The position numbers were made by a program, and so were the translations under genes. 64,000 nucleotides of DNA from Planifilum fulgidum (GTDB taxonomy: Bacteria; Bacillota; Bacilli; Thermoactinomycetales; DSM-44946). The stretch covers positions 1 through 64,000 of the forward strand of contig NZ_FOOK01000014.1 in NCBI RefSeq assembly GCF_900113175.1. The letters are read 5' to 3'. Positions 44,327-53,943 of the stretch are shown here, piece after piece; position 1 is the first letter of the stretch, and every line of letters begins with the position of its first letter. The notes under the pieces were generated by a model. The model was not told the DNA's origin. It was given only the letters and a program-made list of their open reading frames with translations, and searched no databases.

Positions 44327-44566
44327 CTATCCGCCAACCTGCGGCGATCCCCAAGAGGCGAGGCGAGCCGCTTCTTGCGCGCCGTTAAATCCTCCGCGCC
44401 GGACTGTTCCGCAGGAGGACTTCAATTTAGCATAGCATTCACTTAATATATCGTAATTTAATTTTCCTGTTTTCCAATCACCTGTTTCACTGGATTTTCC
44501 GTGAGCAATTGCTGCATTTCTATATCTGGTTATTAAATCCGTCAAATCAGCTGCCTGAAACTGCAT
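44327..44566 (-). pseudogene. DUF2019-like protein, probably truncated
   Basis: A 79-codon frame. The first 52 residues (DLTDLITRYRNAAIAHGKSS, TGKLNYDILSECYAKLKSS) match the start of DUF2019, a helical-repeat family often found beside polymorphic toxins as an immunity-like protein. The remaining 27 residues are GC-rich and unlike the family, so the 3' half seems replaced. No good ribosome binding site is seen at ATG 44566. The DNA is distinctly AT-rich, a sign of transfer. Confidence 0.6.
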
Positions 44567-45505
44567 CGGATGCGGGTTGGTCAGTCCTCCGTCCCCCCGG
44601 AGAACCTCGGGCTTCAAACCGGTCTCTTTCTCCATCGACGGCGGGACAGCCCCTTTCCCGCGGCGAAGCGGAGGCGGAAGAATGGAAGCGGCCTTCGCGA
44701 AGGATTGGAACAAAACCTCTCTCTGGGAATCACCAAGGAGGGTGTGCGGGTGGGGGATTGGCTTTCGTTTGCCGAATGGATCACCGCGATGCACACCTTT
44801 ATCCATACTGTCCAGGAGAGCATGCACCGCTTCCCCACCCAGGAGCTGGCACGGGACGTTCCACGGGGCGGTCACGTTTGTCTCGCCCGTTCCGTAAATC
44901 CCCCGCCGCCCGGCTGCCCCAAGTGGAGAAGACCCGCGGAGAGTCGTCATCCAGGGGCGGCAACGGGTGAAGGAAACGGGAATGGGCGACTACCTGTCCG
45001 AGCCGGGGAGGGGACAAGGAGGCTTTGTTCCAAGATGAGAGATTCACACCTTCCGGATGGTTGAGACGGGCTGATGAACGCGATTGCTGGGCCGAGGCGG
45101 ACAACCCTCTGCCCCGCGGGGCCCGAACAGGCTGATCATCGCGTCACCCCCTGTTTGATCGCCCTTGCCCCCTCCGCCCGGATCGCCTTGAACTCCACCG
45201 GGGCGGGAAATCGTTCGAGGATACGGAAGCCGGCGGGTGAGGAGATTAGGCTTGAGGGGATGAAGGGATCGAGCAGCTCCCGTTTTGATCGCCGATTCGC
45301 CGCTCCCCTTTGGCGATGTCCGCACCCGCGGTCGGGCGGTTTTTTCCCTTGGGGCGATGTCTGGCGGGAAAACCGGCCAGCTTCGAAGGGTTGCACCTGC
45401 ATGACCCCTGAAAGGGCGGCACAAACTTCGGGGGGTGAGGGGATGTCGGCGGAATGCATCGTAATGGTTATGAGGATCAAACAGGGCAGGCGCCGCCACC
45501 GCTAA

Positions 45506-45539
45506 AAAAGCGTCCGCCAGAATCCTGGCGGACGCTTTT
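45506..45539 (-). terminator. terminator of the DUF3899 gene
   Basis: A perfect 15-bp stem, AAAAGCGTCCGCCAG/CTGGCGGACGCTTTT with an AATC loop. The U-run is longest on the minus strand, about 140 bases past the DUF3899 stop. Confidence 0.85.
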
Positions 45540-45677
45540 CGGCGTGAAGGCGGATCGGAAGAATTCCCTGGAAACGGCTCCCCCATGTCGAATCCTGTGG
45601 TAGGATAGATAGAAAAGGAGATCAAGAGGAAGAGGGTGAAGCAAGGGCGGTTTTGGACTTCATTTCGCACCACGGCA

Positions 45678-46028
45678 TCACAGTAACAGCAGAAGAATGG
45701 AGAGGAGAATGTGGACCAGTCCCGCGGTGAAGAAGGCGGGAATGATCCACGGGCGGGACCTTTCCCGGGGGGAATCCGGCGAATCCTCCGTTGCTGGGAA
45801 GTCATTTTCCCACCGGCCGAATTGCCTGCGGAATCCCATGACAAAAACGCGGAAGAATCCTCCCTTCCATACGGTCACCGCTCCTGCGACGACGAGAAAC
45901 AAAAGACCGGTTATGAACAGCGAATCAATCCATTTCAGCCGGTCCGACAGGGAATAAGTTCCGCAGAGCAGGATTCCGATCGCCAGAAGGAGCATCGTTT
46001 TGCGGAAGTGCTTCCGAATTTGAAACAT
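45678..46028 (-). CDS. DUF3899 family membrane protein
   Basis: A 116-residue protein with two N-terminal helices, the family motif LKWIDSLFITGLLFLVVAGA, VWKGGFFRVFVMGFRRQFGR, then a charged stretch and a C-terminal helix (IPAFFTAGLVHILLSILLLL). DUF3899 proteins are small membrane proteins of unknown role. ATG 46028 has GGGAGGAC upstream. Confidence 0.82.
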   Translation of the reverse strand: MFQIRKHFRKTMLLLAIGILLCGTYSLSDRLKWIDSLFITGLLFLVVAGAVTVWKGGFFRVFVMGFRRQFGRWENDFPATEDSPDSPRERSRPWIIPAFFTAGLVHILLSILLLLL

Positions 46029-46156
46029 GCTTGTCCTCCCATCTTCCGGTTGATCGGCATCAGGGGAGGCCGTGCCGTGCGGGTGATCCGGCCAATCCAC
46101 CGGCGGAGCGCGGCGCGCTCCATGGCCGACCTCTTTTCTATTTAACCTTTTTCCTA

Positions 46157-46162
46157 TATAAT
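46157..46162 (+). promoter_or_regulatory. consensus -10 element of the second opp operon
   Basis: TATAAT within CCTATATAATATAC, about 135 bases before the oppA-like start; the -35 hexamer at 17 bases (TTTTCT) is poor, so an activator or another sigma factor may be involved. Confidence 0.5.
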
Positions 46163-46298
46163 ATACAAGGTTTCATGTCGGTCCGGGGTTCGGATTTTTC
46201 TTGTCCGCTTTTTCTTTAAAATTCGCAGAAATCATCCTTTCCAGGAGAGGCTTGCTTGTCCGGTTCCCAACGACACAACAAAGGAGGTCGTGTTTTTC

Positions 46299-47927
46299 GT
46301 GAAGAAACGAGCTGCTCTCTCGATGGCGGCGGCGCTGGTGCTTTCCGCGCTGCTCACCGCCTGCGGAGGACTCCAACCCCAGGGGAATATGGAAGATCAG
46401 GGAGCCCAGGGGCCCCAGGTGCTCCAACTGGTGACCAACAACGAGCCCGCCGATCTGGACAGCGCCACCTCGACGGACGTCATTTCGGGAACGATTCTGA
46501 ACAACGTGATGGAAGGCTTGATGCGTTTGGACAAGGATGACAAGCCGCAGCCCGCCATCGCCAGCAGTTATGAGGTGAGCGAGGACAAGAAGACCTACAC
46601 CTTCACCCTCCGCGACGCCAAATGGAGCGACGGGGAGCCGGTGAAGGCCCAGGATTTCGAGTACGCCTGGAAGCGGGCCCTCGATCCCAAAACAAAGTCG
46701 GAATACGCCTACATCCTCTATCCCATAAAAAACGCGGAAAAGTACAATACGGGAAAAGCCAAAGCCTCTGATGTAGGGGTTCGCGCTTTGGACGACAAAA
46801 CCCTCGAGGTGCAATTGGAGGAACCGATTCCCTATTTCCTCAGTCTCACGACCTTCTCCACCTACCTGCCGCAGCGGAAGGACATCGTGGAAAAGTTCGG
46901 CGGGGATTACGCCAAGGAACCGGACAAAATGGTGTTCAACGGCCCCTTTGTTCTGGCGGAATGGGCGCACGAGCAGAGTCTCCTCTTGAAGAAGAACGAC
47001 AATTACTGGGATCGAAACTCCGTATTCCTGCAGGATGTGAAAATCGACATCATCAAGGACACCTCCACGGGCTTGAACCTTTACACCTCCAATCAGAAAG
47101 ACATGACCATGCTGGACAAGGCCTTTGCCGAAGCCTTCAAGAGCAGTCCCGAATTTATTTCGGTCTCCGGATCGCTGGTTCAGTACATTAATTTCAATAC
47201 GAAAAACACTTTCTTGTCCAACACGAAGATCCGGAAAGCGATCAGCCTTGCCATCGACCGGGAATCGATCGTGAAACAGGTTCTCAAGGACGGTTCCCAA
47301 CCCGCGGGAGGATTTGTTCCCCCGTCCATCCTCGGTTATAACGAATCCTTCCGGAAACAGGCCCGGGATTATCAGCAGTTCCAGCCGGCCGAGGCGAAAC
47401 AGCTCTTGAAACTGGGGATGCAGGAGCTGGGCATCGACAGCCCCCCGACCCTGACGCTGCTCAGCTACAACGACGAGCGGAAAGATGTGTCCGTCGTTCT
47501 GAAGGATCAGCTCGAAAAGACCCTCGGGCTGAAAGTGAAAGTGAATCCGCAGCCCTTGAAGCAAAAAATCGAGTTGGAGCAGAGGGGAGAATTCGACCTT
47601 TCCTTTGCCGGTTGGAAGGCGGATTACAACGACCCCATGACCTTTCTGGACATGTGGGTGACCGATGGTCCCTTCAATGTGGGCAAATGGAGCAACAAGA
47701 AATATGATGAGCTGATCAAAAAGTCCAAAAGCAATCCCGACTTCAAGGAACGGATCAACGACCTGATCGAAGCGGAGCGGATTCTGCTGGAGGAGAAGGT
47801 CGCGATCGCTCCGGTCTATTACAAGAACCAGGCTTACCTCGTCAAGCCCCATGTGAAGAATCTGTACTTCCACTCCTTCAATGTCGAATACACCCTGAAG
47901 GAAACGTATATCGAAAATAAGCAATAA
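46299..47927 (+). CDS. oppA: oligopeptide-binding lipoprotein, OppA-like
   Basis: A 542-residue lipoprotein. Signal peptide with lipobox LTAC; solute-binding family 5 features are NNEPADLDSATSTDVISGTI, SYEVSEDKKTYTFTLRDAKW, SDGEPVKAQDFEYAWKRALD and the C-terminal FAGWKADYNDPMTFLDMW. These match OppA of Bacilli (peptide uptake, linked to sporulation and competence signalling in B. subtilis). GTG 46299 is chosen, since AAAGGAGGT is too close to the in-frame GTG at 46290. First gene of the order A, B, C, D, F. Confidence 0.93.
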   Translation: MKKRAALSMAAALVLSALLTACGGLQPQGNMEDQGAQGPQVLQLVTNNEPADLDSATSTDVISGTILNNVMEGLMRLDKDDKPQPAIASSYEVSEDKKTYTFTLRDAKWSDGEPVKAQDFEYAWKRALDPKTKSEYAYILYPIKNAEKYNTGKAKASDVGVRALDDKTLEVQLEEPIPYFLSLTTFSTYLPQRKDIVEKFGGDYAKEPDKMVFNGPFVLAEWAHEQSLLLKKNDNYWDRNSVFLQDVKIDIIKDTSTGLNLYTSNQKDMTMLDKAFAEAFKSSPEFISVSGSLVQYINFNTKNTFLSNTKIRKAISLAIDRESIVKQVLKDGSQPAGGFVPPSILGYNESFRKQARDYQQFQPAEAKQLLKLGMQELGIDSPPTLTLLSYNDERKDVSVVLKDQLEKTLGLKVKVNPQPLKQKIELEQRGEFDLSFAGWKADYNDPMTFLDMWVTDGPFNVGKWSNKKYDELIKKSKSNPDFKERINDLIEAERILLEEKVAIAPVYYKNQAYLVKPHVKNLYFHSFNVEYTLKETYIENKQ

Positions 47928-48026
47928 CGGGATGGATTTACCGCTTTACAATTTCCGGATTTCGCGCAATGATGGATGTTGGAGGGGTCCATGTCTGCAA
48001 TCCCGCGGCACACCGCTGAAAAGGGG

Positions 48027-48060
48027 AAAGGTATATGTCCGGGTGCGGACATATACCTTT
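48027..48060 (+). promoter_or_regulatory. perfect intercistronic hairpin between oppA and oppB
   Basis: AAAGGTATATGTCCG pairs perfectly with CGGACATATACCTTT (15 bp, GGTG loop). It lies between the binding-protein and permease genes, where such hairpins commonly give partial termination or protect the upstream mRNA so that the binding protein is made in excess. The U-run is only loosely present (TTCTTTTTC about 10 bases later). Confidence 0.75.
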
Positions 48061-48094
48061 CGCATGTTCTTTTTCGTGTAAAGGAAGTGGGAAT

Positions 48095-49024
48095 GTGGGA
48101 AGCTATGTGGCCCGTAGACTGATCTATCTGCTGTTGACCTTGTGGTTGGTCGTCACGTGCACTTTTTTTCTCATGCACTTTCTTCCGGGAAGCCCCCTGT
48201 CCAACGAGGAAAAACTTCCCCCCGCGCTGAAGGAAAGGATCCTGGAGGAATACGGATTGGACAAACCCGTCCCCGTTCAATACGCCCTCTATCTGGGCAA
48301 CCTGCTGCGGGGCGATCTGGGAATGTCCTTTTCCTATGACGGTCGGAGCGTCAGCGGGCTGATCGCCCAGGGATTTCCCGCTTCACTGCAGATCGGCCTG
48401 CAGGGATTGATTTTCGGCGGTCTGATCGGAATTCTGCTCGGAACCGTGGCCGCCCTCAAACGGGGCACCTGGGTGGACAATTCGGCGACGATCCTTGCCG
48501 TGCTCGGGGTGTCCGTCCCCAGTTTCGTGCTGGCTGCCGTTTTTTCCTATTATATCGGGGTGAAGATCGGAATCCTTCCCCCCGGCGGCTGGGGAAGCTT
48601 TGCCCATACGGTTCTGCCTTCCCTCGCCCTGTCCTTCCTGGTCATCGCCCAGGTGACCCGGTACATCCGCAGCGAATTGCTGGATGTCTTCAGCCAGGAT
48701 TTCATCAAGACGGCCAGGGCGAAGGGAATGGGGCGCCGTGCGGTCGTTTTCCGCCACGCCCTCCGCAATGCGCTGATTCCCACCGTCACCGTGCTGGGGC
48801 CGCTGACGGTCAATCTGATCACCGGGTCGCTGGTGGTGGAGCAGATCTTCGGCGTGCCCGGAATGTCCACCTATTTCGTCAATTCCATCATGACGAATGA
48901 TTACACCCTGATCATGGGGACCACCATTTTTTATGCCTTTTTGTTCACGGTCAGCGTTTTCGTCGTCGATATCCTCTACGGCATTATCGATCCCCGGATT
49001 CGGGTTGCCGGAATGAAGGAGTGA
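48095..49024 (+). CDS. oppB: oligopeptide ABC transporter permease OppB
   Basis: A 309-residue, six-helix permease with the start YVARRLIYLLLTLWLVVTCT, external HFLPGSPLSNEEKLPPALKE, EAA loop DFIKTARAKGMGRRAVVFRH and final DILYGIIDPRIRV. GTG 48095 is chosen for AAGGAAG upstream; an upstream start at 48035 lies inside the hairpin. Six bases separate it from oppC. Confidence 0.93.
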   Translation: MGSYVARRLIYLLLTLWLVVTCTFFLMHFLPGSPLSNEEKLPPALKERILEEYGLDKPVPVQYALYLGNLLRGDLGMSFSYDGRSVSGLIAQGFPASLQIGLQGLIFGGLIGILLGTVAALKRGTWVDNSATILAVLGVSVPSFVLAAVFSYYIGVKIGILPPGGWGSFAHTVLPSLALSFLVIAQVTRYIRSELLDVFSQDFIKTARAKGMGRRAVVFRHALRNALIPTVTVLGPLTVNLITGSLVVEQIFGVPGMSTYFVNSIMTNDYTLIMGTTIFYAFLFTVSVFVVDILYGIIDPRIRVAGMKE

Positions 49025-49030
49025 GCGCAG

Positions 49031-49960
49031 ATGGGACCGGCCAAGATCACACCGGACCTTTTCGAGCCGCTTCCGCTGGCGCGGACGGTTCCCGGCCGTG
49101 CGGTCTCCAGGCGGAGGCGGGCCGGTTTTTGGCGGGACGCCCTTCGCCGTTTTGTGAGAAACAAGGGAGCCCTGATCGGATTTTTTCTCCTCCTGGTGAT
49201 CGTCGGGATGACCTTTGTCGCTCCGGCGCTCAGCCCCCACGACCCTTATGAACAGAAACTGGAGGCGCAAAACCGCCCTCCCGACGGGACGCACTTTTTC
49301 GGGACAGACCAATTCGGGCGGGATTTGTGGACCCGCACCTGGCACGGGGCCGGCATATCCCTTAAGATCGGCCTTTTGGCGGCGCTGATCGATCTGGTGG
49401 TGGGAGTTTCCTTCGGAGGCATCTCCGGTTACTTCGGCGGAAGGATCGATTTGGTGATGCAGCGGATCCTCGAGGTGATGTACAGCATTCCCAGCTTGAT
49501 CGTCCTCATTCTGTTGATGATGTGGTTTGAGCCGGGAATCGTCACCATCGCCGTCGCCATCGCCTTGACCGGATGGGTTCCGATGGCGAGGGTCGTCCGG
49601 GGACAAATGCTGCAGCTGAAATCCCGGGAGTTTGTTTTGGCCGCCCGGACCCTGGGGGCGGGTCACCTTCGGATGCTCACCAGGCATCTGCTTCCCAACG
49701 CCGCCGGTGCGATCATCGTGACGGTCACCTTGACGATCCCGTCGGCGATCTTTCTGGAGGCGGTGCTCAGTTTCATCGGGTTGGGGATGGCTCCTCCCGA
49801 ACCCAGTCTCGGGTTGTTGCTCTACGATTCCTACCAATTGATCCGTTTCTTCCCGCACCAAATCCTTTACCCTTGTCTGGTGCTGAGCCTGCTGATTCTC
49901 AGCTTCAACCTGTTGGGAGACGGACTGAGGGATGCCTTGGATCCCAAACTGCGGCGTTAG
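49031..49960 (+). CDS. oppC: oligopeptide ABC transporter permease OppC
   Basis: A 309-residue permease with a longer cytoplasmic N-terminus (about 45 residues), helix 1, then HFFGTDQFGRDLWTRTWHGA (family signature), the EAA loop EFVLAARTLGAGHLRMLTRH and C-terminal LLGDGLRDALDPKLRR. AAGGAG precedes the ATG. It forms the channel with OppB. Confidence 0.94.
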   Translation: MGPAKITPDLFEPLPLARTVPGRAVSRRRRAGFWRDALRRFVRNKGALIGFFLLLVIVGMTFVAPALSPHDPYEQKLEAQNRPPDGTHFFGTDQFGRDLWTRTWHGAGISLKIGLLAALIDLVVGVSFGGISGYFGGRIDLVMQRILEVMYSIPSLIVLILLMMWFEPGIVTIAVAIALTGWVPMARVVRGQMLQLKSREFVLAARTLGAGHLRMLTRHLLPNAAGAIIVTVTLTIPSAIFLEAVLSFIGLGMAPPEPSLGLLLYDSYQLIRFFPHQILYPCLVLSLLILSFNLLGDGLRDALDPKLRR

Positions 49961-49970
49961 GAGGAGCGGC

Positions 49971-50987
49971 ATGAATCCCATTCTGGAAGTTCGTGATCTC
50001 CACGTGTCCTTTGACACCCACGAGGGCGAAGTTCAGGCGGTCCGCGGCGTCAGCTTTGACCTTTATGAGGGAGAAACGCTGGCGATCGTCGGTGAGTCCG
50101 GTTCCGGAAAAACCGTCACCGTTCAAAGCCTTTTGGGTCTGATCCCGCAGCCCCCCGGCCGGATCAAAAAAGGTTCGATCCGCTACCGGGGGCGGGAGCT
50201 CACCCGCCTGCGGGAAAGGGAATTGGACAAAATCCGCGGTGCCGAAATCGGCTACGTCTTTCAGGATCCCATGACCGCGCTCAATCCGACGATGACCATC
50301 GGCCGGCAGATCAGCGAGGTGCTGGTGAAGCACCGGAAGATGAGCAAGGAGAAGGCCCTCCGGCACGCCGTCCATTTGCTCCGTTCCGTGGAGATTCCGA
50401 ATCCTTCCGGGCGGCTCAGGCATTATCCCCATCAGTTCAGCGGGGGGATGCGCCAAAGGGTGATGATCGCCATGGCACTGGCGGCCTCTCCCAAGGTGCT
50501 GATTGCGGATGAACCGACCACCGCCCTCGATGTGACGGTGCAGGCCCAGATCCTGGACTTGCTCAAAACCCTGAAGGAGCAAAGGGGCATGTCCATGATC
50601 CTGATCACTCACGATTTGGGAGTGGTGGCCGAGGTGGCCGACCGGGTGATCGTCATGTACGGGGGCAAAGTGGTTGAATCGGGTGGCGTGGAGGATGTGT
50701 TCAAGCGCTGCCGCCATCCGTATACCCGGGGGCTGTTGTCCTCGATGCCGCGGCTGGATCGTCCGAAGAAAAAAAAACTGGAGTCCATTCCCGGAAATCC
50801 GCCCGATCTGCTCTCTCCCCCGAGGGGATGTCCCTTTGTGGAGCGTTGCCAATATGCGATGAAAATTTGCAGCGAATGGATGCCGGATGTGACCGTGCGA
50901 TCGGAAACGCACCAGCTTTCCTGTTGGCTTGAGCATCCGATGGCACCGCCGGTGAATGAAGCTGTGGGAGGAGGCATAGCAAGATGA
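49971..50987 (+). CDS. oppD: oligopeptide ABC transporter ATPase OppD
   Basis: A 338-residue ATPase with Walker [28 protein letters not shown], signature [14 protein letters not shown], Walker [27 protein letters not shown] and the family C-terminal cysteines ([14 protein letters not shown]). TAGGAGGAG precedes ATG 49971. Its stop overlaps the oppF start (ATGA). Confidence 0.94.
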   Translation: MNPILEVRDLHVSFDTHEGEVQAVRGVSFDLYEGETLAIVGESGSGKTVTVQSLLGLIPQPPGRIKKGSIRYRGRELTRLRERELDKIRGAEIGYVFQDPMTALNPTMTIGRQISEVLVKHRKMSKEKALRHAVHLLRSVEIPNPSGRLRHYPHQFSGGMRQRVMIAMALAASPKVLIADEPTTALDVTVQAQILDLLKTLKEQRGMSMILITHDLGVVAEVADRVIVMYGGKVVESGGVEDVFKRCRHPYTRGLLSSMPRLDRPKKKKLESIPGNPPDLLSPPRGCPFVERCQYAMKICSEWMPDVTVRSETHQLSCWLEHPMAPPVNEAVGGGIAR

Positions 50988-51967
50988 CGGAAGTTGCGGA
51001 AAAAATTCTGGAAGTGAAAAATCTGAAAAAGTATTTTCATGTCGGCCGGAATCAGGTGATCAAGGCGGTGGATGACGTCACCTTCGATGTATACAAGGGG
51101 GAGACCCTGGGGTTGGTCGGCGAATCGGGATGCGGCAAGTCGACGATCGGCCGGACGCTGATCCGCCTGTATGAGGCCACTTCGGGAAGCGTGATTTTCA
51201 AGAACAAAAACGTCCATCAGCTGAAGGGTCAGGAATTGAAGAAGTTCAACCGGGAAATGCAGATGATTTTCCAGGATCCCTACGCTTCCCTCAATCCCCG
51301 GATGACGGTGGGCGATATCGTCGCCGAGGGGCTGGATATTCACGGACTGGTCAAGAACAACAAAGAGCGCCGGGAGCGCGTCCTGGAACTGCTCAAAACC
51401 GTGGGGCTCGGTGAAGAGCACATCGATCGGTTCCCCCACGAATTCAGCGGCGGGCAGCGGCAGCGGATCGGCATCGCTCGGGCGTTGGCCGTCAATCCCG
51501 ACTTCATCATCGCCGACGAGCCGATTTCCGCCCTGGACGTGTCGATCCAGGCACAGGTGGTCAACCTGATGAAGCGCCTGCAGCGGGAAAAGGGGCTCAC
51601 CTACCTGTTCATCGCCCACGACCTGTCGATGGTGAAATACATCAGCGACCGCGTCGGGGTGATGTACCTCGGACAGCTGGTGGAATTGGCCGACAGTCAG
51701 GAGCTGTACGAACATCCCCTTCATCCGTATACCGAAGCGCTCCTGTCGGCGGTGCCCATTCCCGACCCCAACAAGGAGAAGCGTCGGGAGCGCATCATTC
51801 TGAAGGGGGATGTTCCCAGCCCGATCAATCCTCCGAGCGGTTGCCGGTTCCGCACCCGTTGCCCCAAGGCGATGGACATTTGCGCGGAGGCGGTTCCCGC
51901 CTGGCAGGAAGTGCGTCCCCAGCACTGGGTGGCTTGCCACCTGTACCAGGAAGAGGCAGGGAAATGA
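50984..51967 (+). CDS. oppF: oligopeptide ABC transporter ATPase OppF
   Basis: A 327-residue ATPase with Walker [28 protein letters not shown], signature [14 protein letters not shown], Walker [25 protein letters not shown] and the C-terminal [13 protein letters not shown] cysteines. Last gene of the second opp operon, overlapping oppD by four bases and followed by a terminator. Confidence 0.94.
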   Translation: MTEVAEKILEVKNLKKYFHVGRNQVIKAVDDVTFDVYKGETLGLVGESGCGKSTIGRTLIRLYEATSGSVIFKNKNVHQLKGQELKKFNREMQMIFQDPYASLNPRMTVGDIVAEGLDIHGLVKNNKERRERVLELLKTVGLGEEHIDRFPHEFSGGQRQRIGIARALAVNPDFIIADEPISALDVSIQAQVVNLMKRLQREKGLTYLFIAHDLSMVKYISDRVGVMYLGQLVELADSQELYEHPLHPYTEALLSAVPIPDPNKEKRRERIILKGDVPSPINPPSGCRFRTRCPKAMDICAEAVPAWQEVRPQHWVACHLYQEEAGK

Positions 51968-51972
51968 CGGAG

Positions 51973-52006
51973 GCGTCTTCCCCTTTGGGGAAGGCGCTTT
52001 TTTTTT
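51973..52006 (+). terminator. terminator of the second opp operon
   Basis: GCGTCTTCCCC/GGGGAAGGCGC stem with one wobble pair and a TTT loop, followed by nine T residues. Confidence 0.88.
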
Positions 52007-52063
52007 GAAGGGAAGAGCGGGAAAACGGATGAAATGGTCTTTCCGGCCAGGGAGGAAGGTTCT

Positions 52064-52095
52064 TAAAAAAAAGATCGCCATTTTGTGGCGTTTTT
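52064..52095 (-). terminator. terminator of the manganese catalase gene
   Basis: CGCCA/TGGCG stem with flanking A/T pairing; on the minus strand it is followed by a run of T residues, about 25 bases after the catalase stop. Confidence 0.7.
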
Positions 52096-52119
52096 CTGTC
52101 TCGGACGTAAAGTCTCTCT

Positions 52120-53010
52120 TTACATCGATGCCTTCAACCGCTTCAGCACCTGCATGTAATGGTCCTTTGTCAGCCCCGGCGCGAACTCCTCCGGCAAGGC
52201 TTCCAAATCCGGCACGGGAGCGCCCTCCGGTCTGCCGACGACCACGCAGAGGCGTTCCCCCGTTTCCGGGTTTTTTCCTTTCCAGATCTTGTCAATATCC
52301 CGGTAGTCTTTGCTGCTCCAGGTGAAAAGGACGTTGTGCAGCCCCTGCTCCATGTATTTTCGGGCGTAGTCGAATTTGGAATTGTCCAGGCTGGGGACGG
52401 GAAGCATGCCCGGGAGATACACCCCGGTCAGGATTTCGAGGGCCTTGGCGTAGGCGAGAATGTGCGTGCCGCCGCGCACCAGGAGATAGCCGATCATTTC
52501 CCGGGCGGTGGGATGATCGGTCATTTCGTACACCCGCATCTTTTGGGTGCGCGCCCCGATTTCCAGGAAGAAATTGTGAAGCATATCCTCGATCAGATTG
52601 CCGCTGCTGTGAACAAAGGTTCCGTTCCAAGGGTTGCCCATGGAGTCCATCGGATAGGATGTTTGTGCCGTGGCGATGAAATATTGCAGGTTGTGGGCCT
52701 TCAGTCCCCTGCGGAGGGGCGCGCTGTCCGGATCTCCCGGATGGGTGAGGCCCCTGGACAACAGGTTGATGGTGGTGCTGACCAGTTCCACGTGGCCGAA
52801 TTCCTCGGCGGTGATGCTGGCCACCAGATCGTAAAAGGGCTTCAATTTCTTTTTGCAGCGGAAATTGAAGGATTGAAACATATAGTTGTTCAGGGTGGAC
52901 ATTTCGCCGAATTTTCCCCCGAGCAGGTTCTGCACCGCCGCCGCCGCATTGGCGTCTCCGTGCTCGGGAACCGGCAATTCGATAAGCAATCGGTTGACCC
53001 TTTTAAACAT
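52120..53010 (-). CDS. manganese catalase family protein
   Basis: A 296-residue ferritin-like protein that dismutates hydrogen peroxide with a dimanganese site. Metal-ligand regions are NLLGGKFGEMSTLNNYMFQS (Glu), ITAEEFGHVELV (Glu-His) and LEIGARTQKMRVYEMTDHP with RGGTHILAYAKAL (Glu-His). Length is normal for the YdbD/KatN type and longer than the spore coat protein CotJC. It stands alone with its own terminator, in a spore-former where it could act in vegetative or spore peroxide defence. Confidence 0.92.
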   Translation of the reverse strand: MFKRVNRLLIELPVPEHGDANAAAAVQNLLGGKFGEMSTLNNYMFQSFNFRCKKKLKPFYDLVASITAEEFGHVELVSTTINLLSRGLTHPGDPDSAPLRRGLKAHNLQYFIATAQTSYPMDSMGNPWNGTFVHSSGNLIEDMLHNFFLEIGARTQKMRVYEMTDHPTAREMIGYLLVRGGTHILAYAKALEILTGVYLPGMLPVPSLDNSKFDYARKYMEQGLHNVLFTWSSKDYRDIDKIWKGKNPETGERLCVVVGRPEGAPVPDLEALPEEFAPGLTKDHYMQVLKRLKASM

Positions 53011-53484
53011 GTTTTCCCTCCTTCGAAGATTTTCCCCTTCCCGCGTGGGTCCGCCATACCCCCCTCAAGGGGCTGGGCGGAGGGGATCAAGGGCCTGTGT
53101 CGGTACTTTTGCCGCGGGCTGGAGATGAAGGATCGCTCCGCGGTCAGCCTTTCCGCCCGATCACCTCCGATATTGTCGTCTAAAAGGAATGATATGTCCC
53201 GAGAGCCGGATTCAGAATTTGTCCGAAAGGGTCGGAAAAAAGCAAAAAAAACCGGGCGGAAAATCGGCGCGATTTCCCGTCCGGGTTCCGGTGAGACACC
53301 CTTTCCGGATGCCGGGGGTGGTGCCGCGAGGGCCTTTCGCCGGGTGGGGCACAGCCCCCTCGGACATGTGTGGAGCGTGGAGCAATCCGTACAGCGGATG
53401 CGATCGGTTTTTCGCAAAAAAATACCGCAACCTTTCGGCGGCGGTCGAAGAATAAAGGAAGGGCGATATACTTCCGCTTTTTTC
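53011..53484. other. intergenic region between the catalase and nifU-like genes
   Basis: About 470 bases. It holds the catalase promoter region (not clear by eye). A plus-strand frame starting at 53194 with AAAGGA upstream looks partly coding (MSREPDSEFVRKGRKKAKKT) but stays open through the next minus-strand gene and into the mccA frame, so it is taken as chance. Confidence 0.4.
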
Positions 53485-53706
53485 TCAGAGGACCTGTTCC
53501 ACTTCTTTGACGCCCGGCACTTCTTCCATCAGGGCCCGTTCAATTCCGGCCTTCAACGTGATGGTGGAGCTGGGGCAGCTGCCGCAGGCACCGAGCAGGC
53601 GGAGCTTGACGATCCCGTCCACCACGTCGACCAGTTCCACATCCCCTCCGTCGCGCTGGATGAAGGGACGCAATTTATCCAATACTTCTTGAACCTGTTC
53701 TTTCAT
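53485..53706 (-). CDS. NifU-like iron-sulfur scaffold protein (YutI-like)
   Basis: A 73-residue NifU C-terminal domain with the cluster motif [16 protein letters not shown] (Cys41, Cys44) and [16 protein letters not shown]. It acts as a scaffold or carrier of 4Fe-4S clusters. ATG 53706 has AAAGGAGT upstream at good distance. In B. subtilis yutI lies in the same region as yuzD and yuzB, as here. Confidence 0.93.
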   Translation of the reverse strand: MKEQVQEVLDKLRPFIQRDGGDVELVDVVDGIVKLRLLGACGSCPSSTITLKAGIERALMEEVPGVKEVEQVL

Positions 53707-53943
53707 CGCACAGACTCCTTTCTTCAAGCGTCGGATCTTTCAAGGAAGGCGCAGGCGCGAATCGTTTCCCTCGATCTTCCGGCATCGAACCGGAATCCGA
53801 TCCGGAGGAAACGGCGATTTTCCAACGGGTATTCAGTATCTATCTTACCGGAAATGGGGCCTGTTGGCAATCGGGGGGCGCTGGCAACGGGATTTCGTTT
53901 TTTCCCTTTGCAAAACATGATAAGATGGGGGGGGAGGTTGTGG

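Larger units (their letters stand above)
44116..45677. other. gene-poor stretch with AT-rich island
   Basis: About 1.56 kb. The only recognisable coding sequence is the DUF2019-like remnant at 44327-44566, inside an AT-rich island (about 44400-44570) that contrasts with the GC-rich surroundings. The rest has long frames on both strands without natural composition. A strong terminator at 45506-45539 belongs to the DUF3899 gene beyond. Confidence 0.5.

Noticed and set aside
45074-45505. Plus-strand frame of 143 codons in the gene-poor stretch
   Set aside because: No good binding site at its start, Arg/Pro/Ser-rich composition typical of GC-rich non-coding DNA, no family resemblance.
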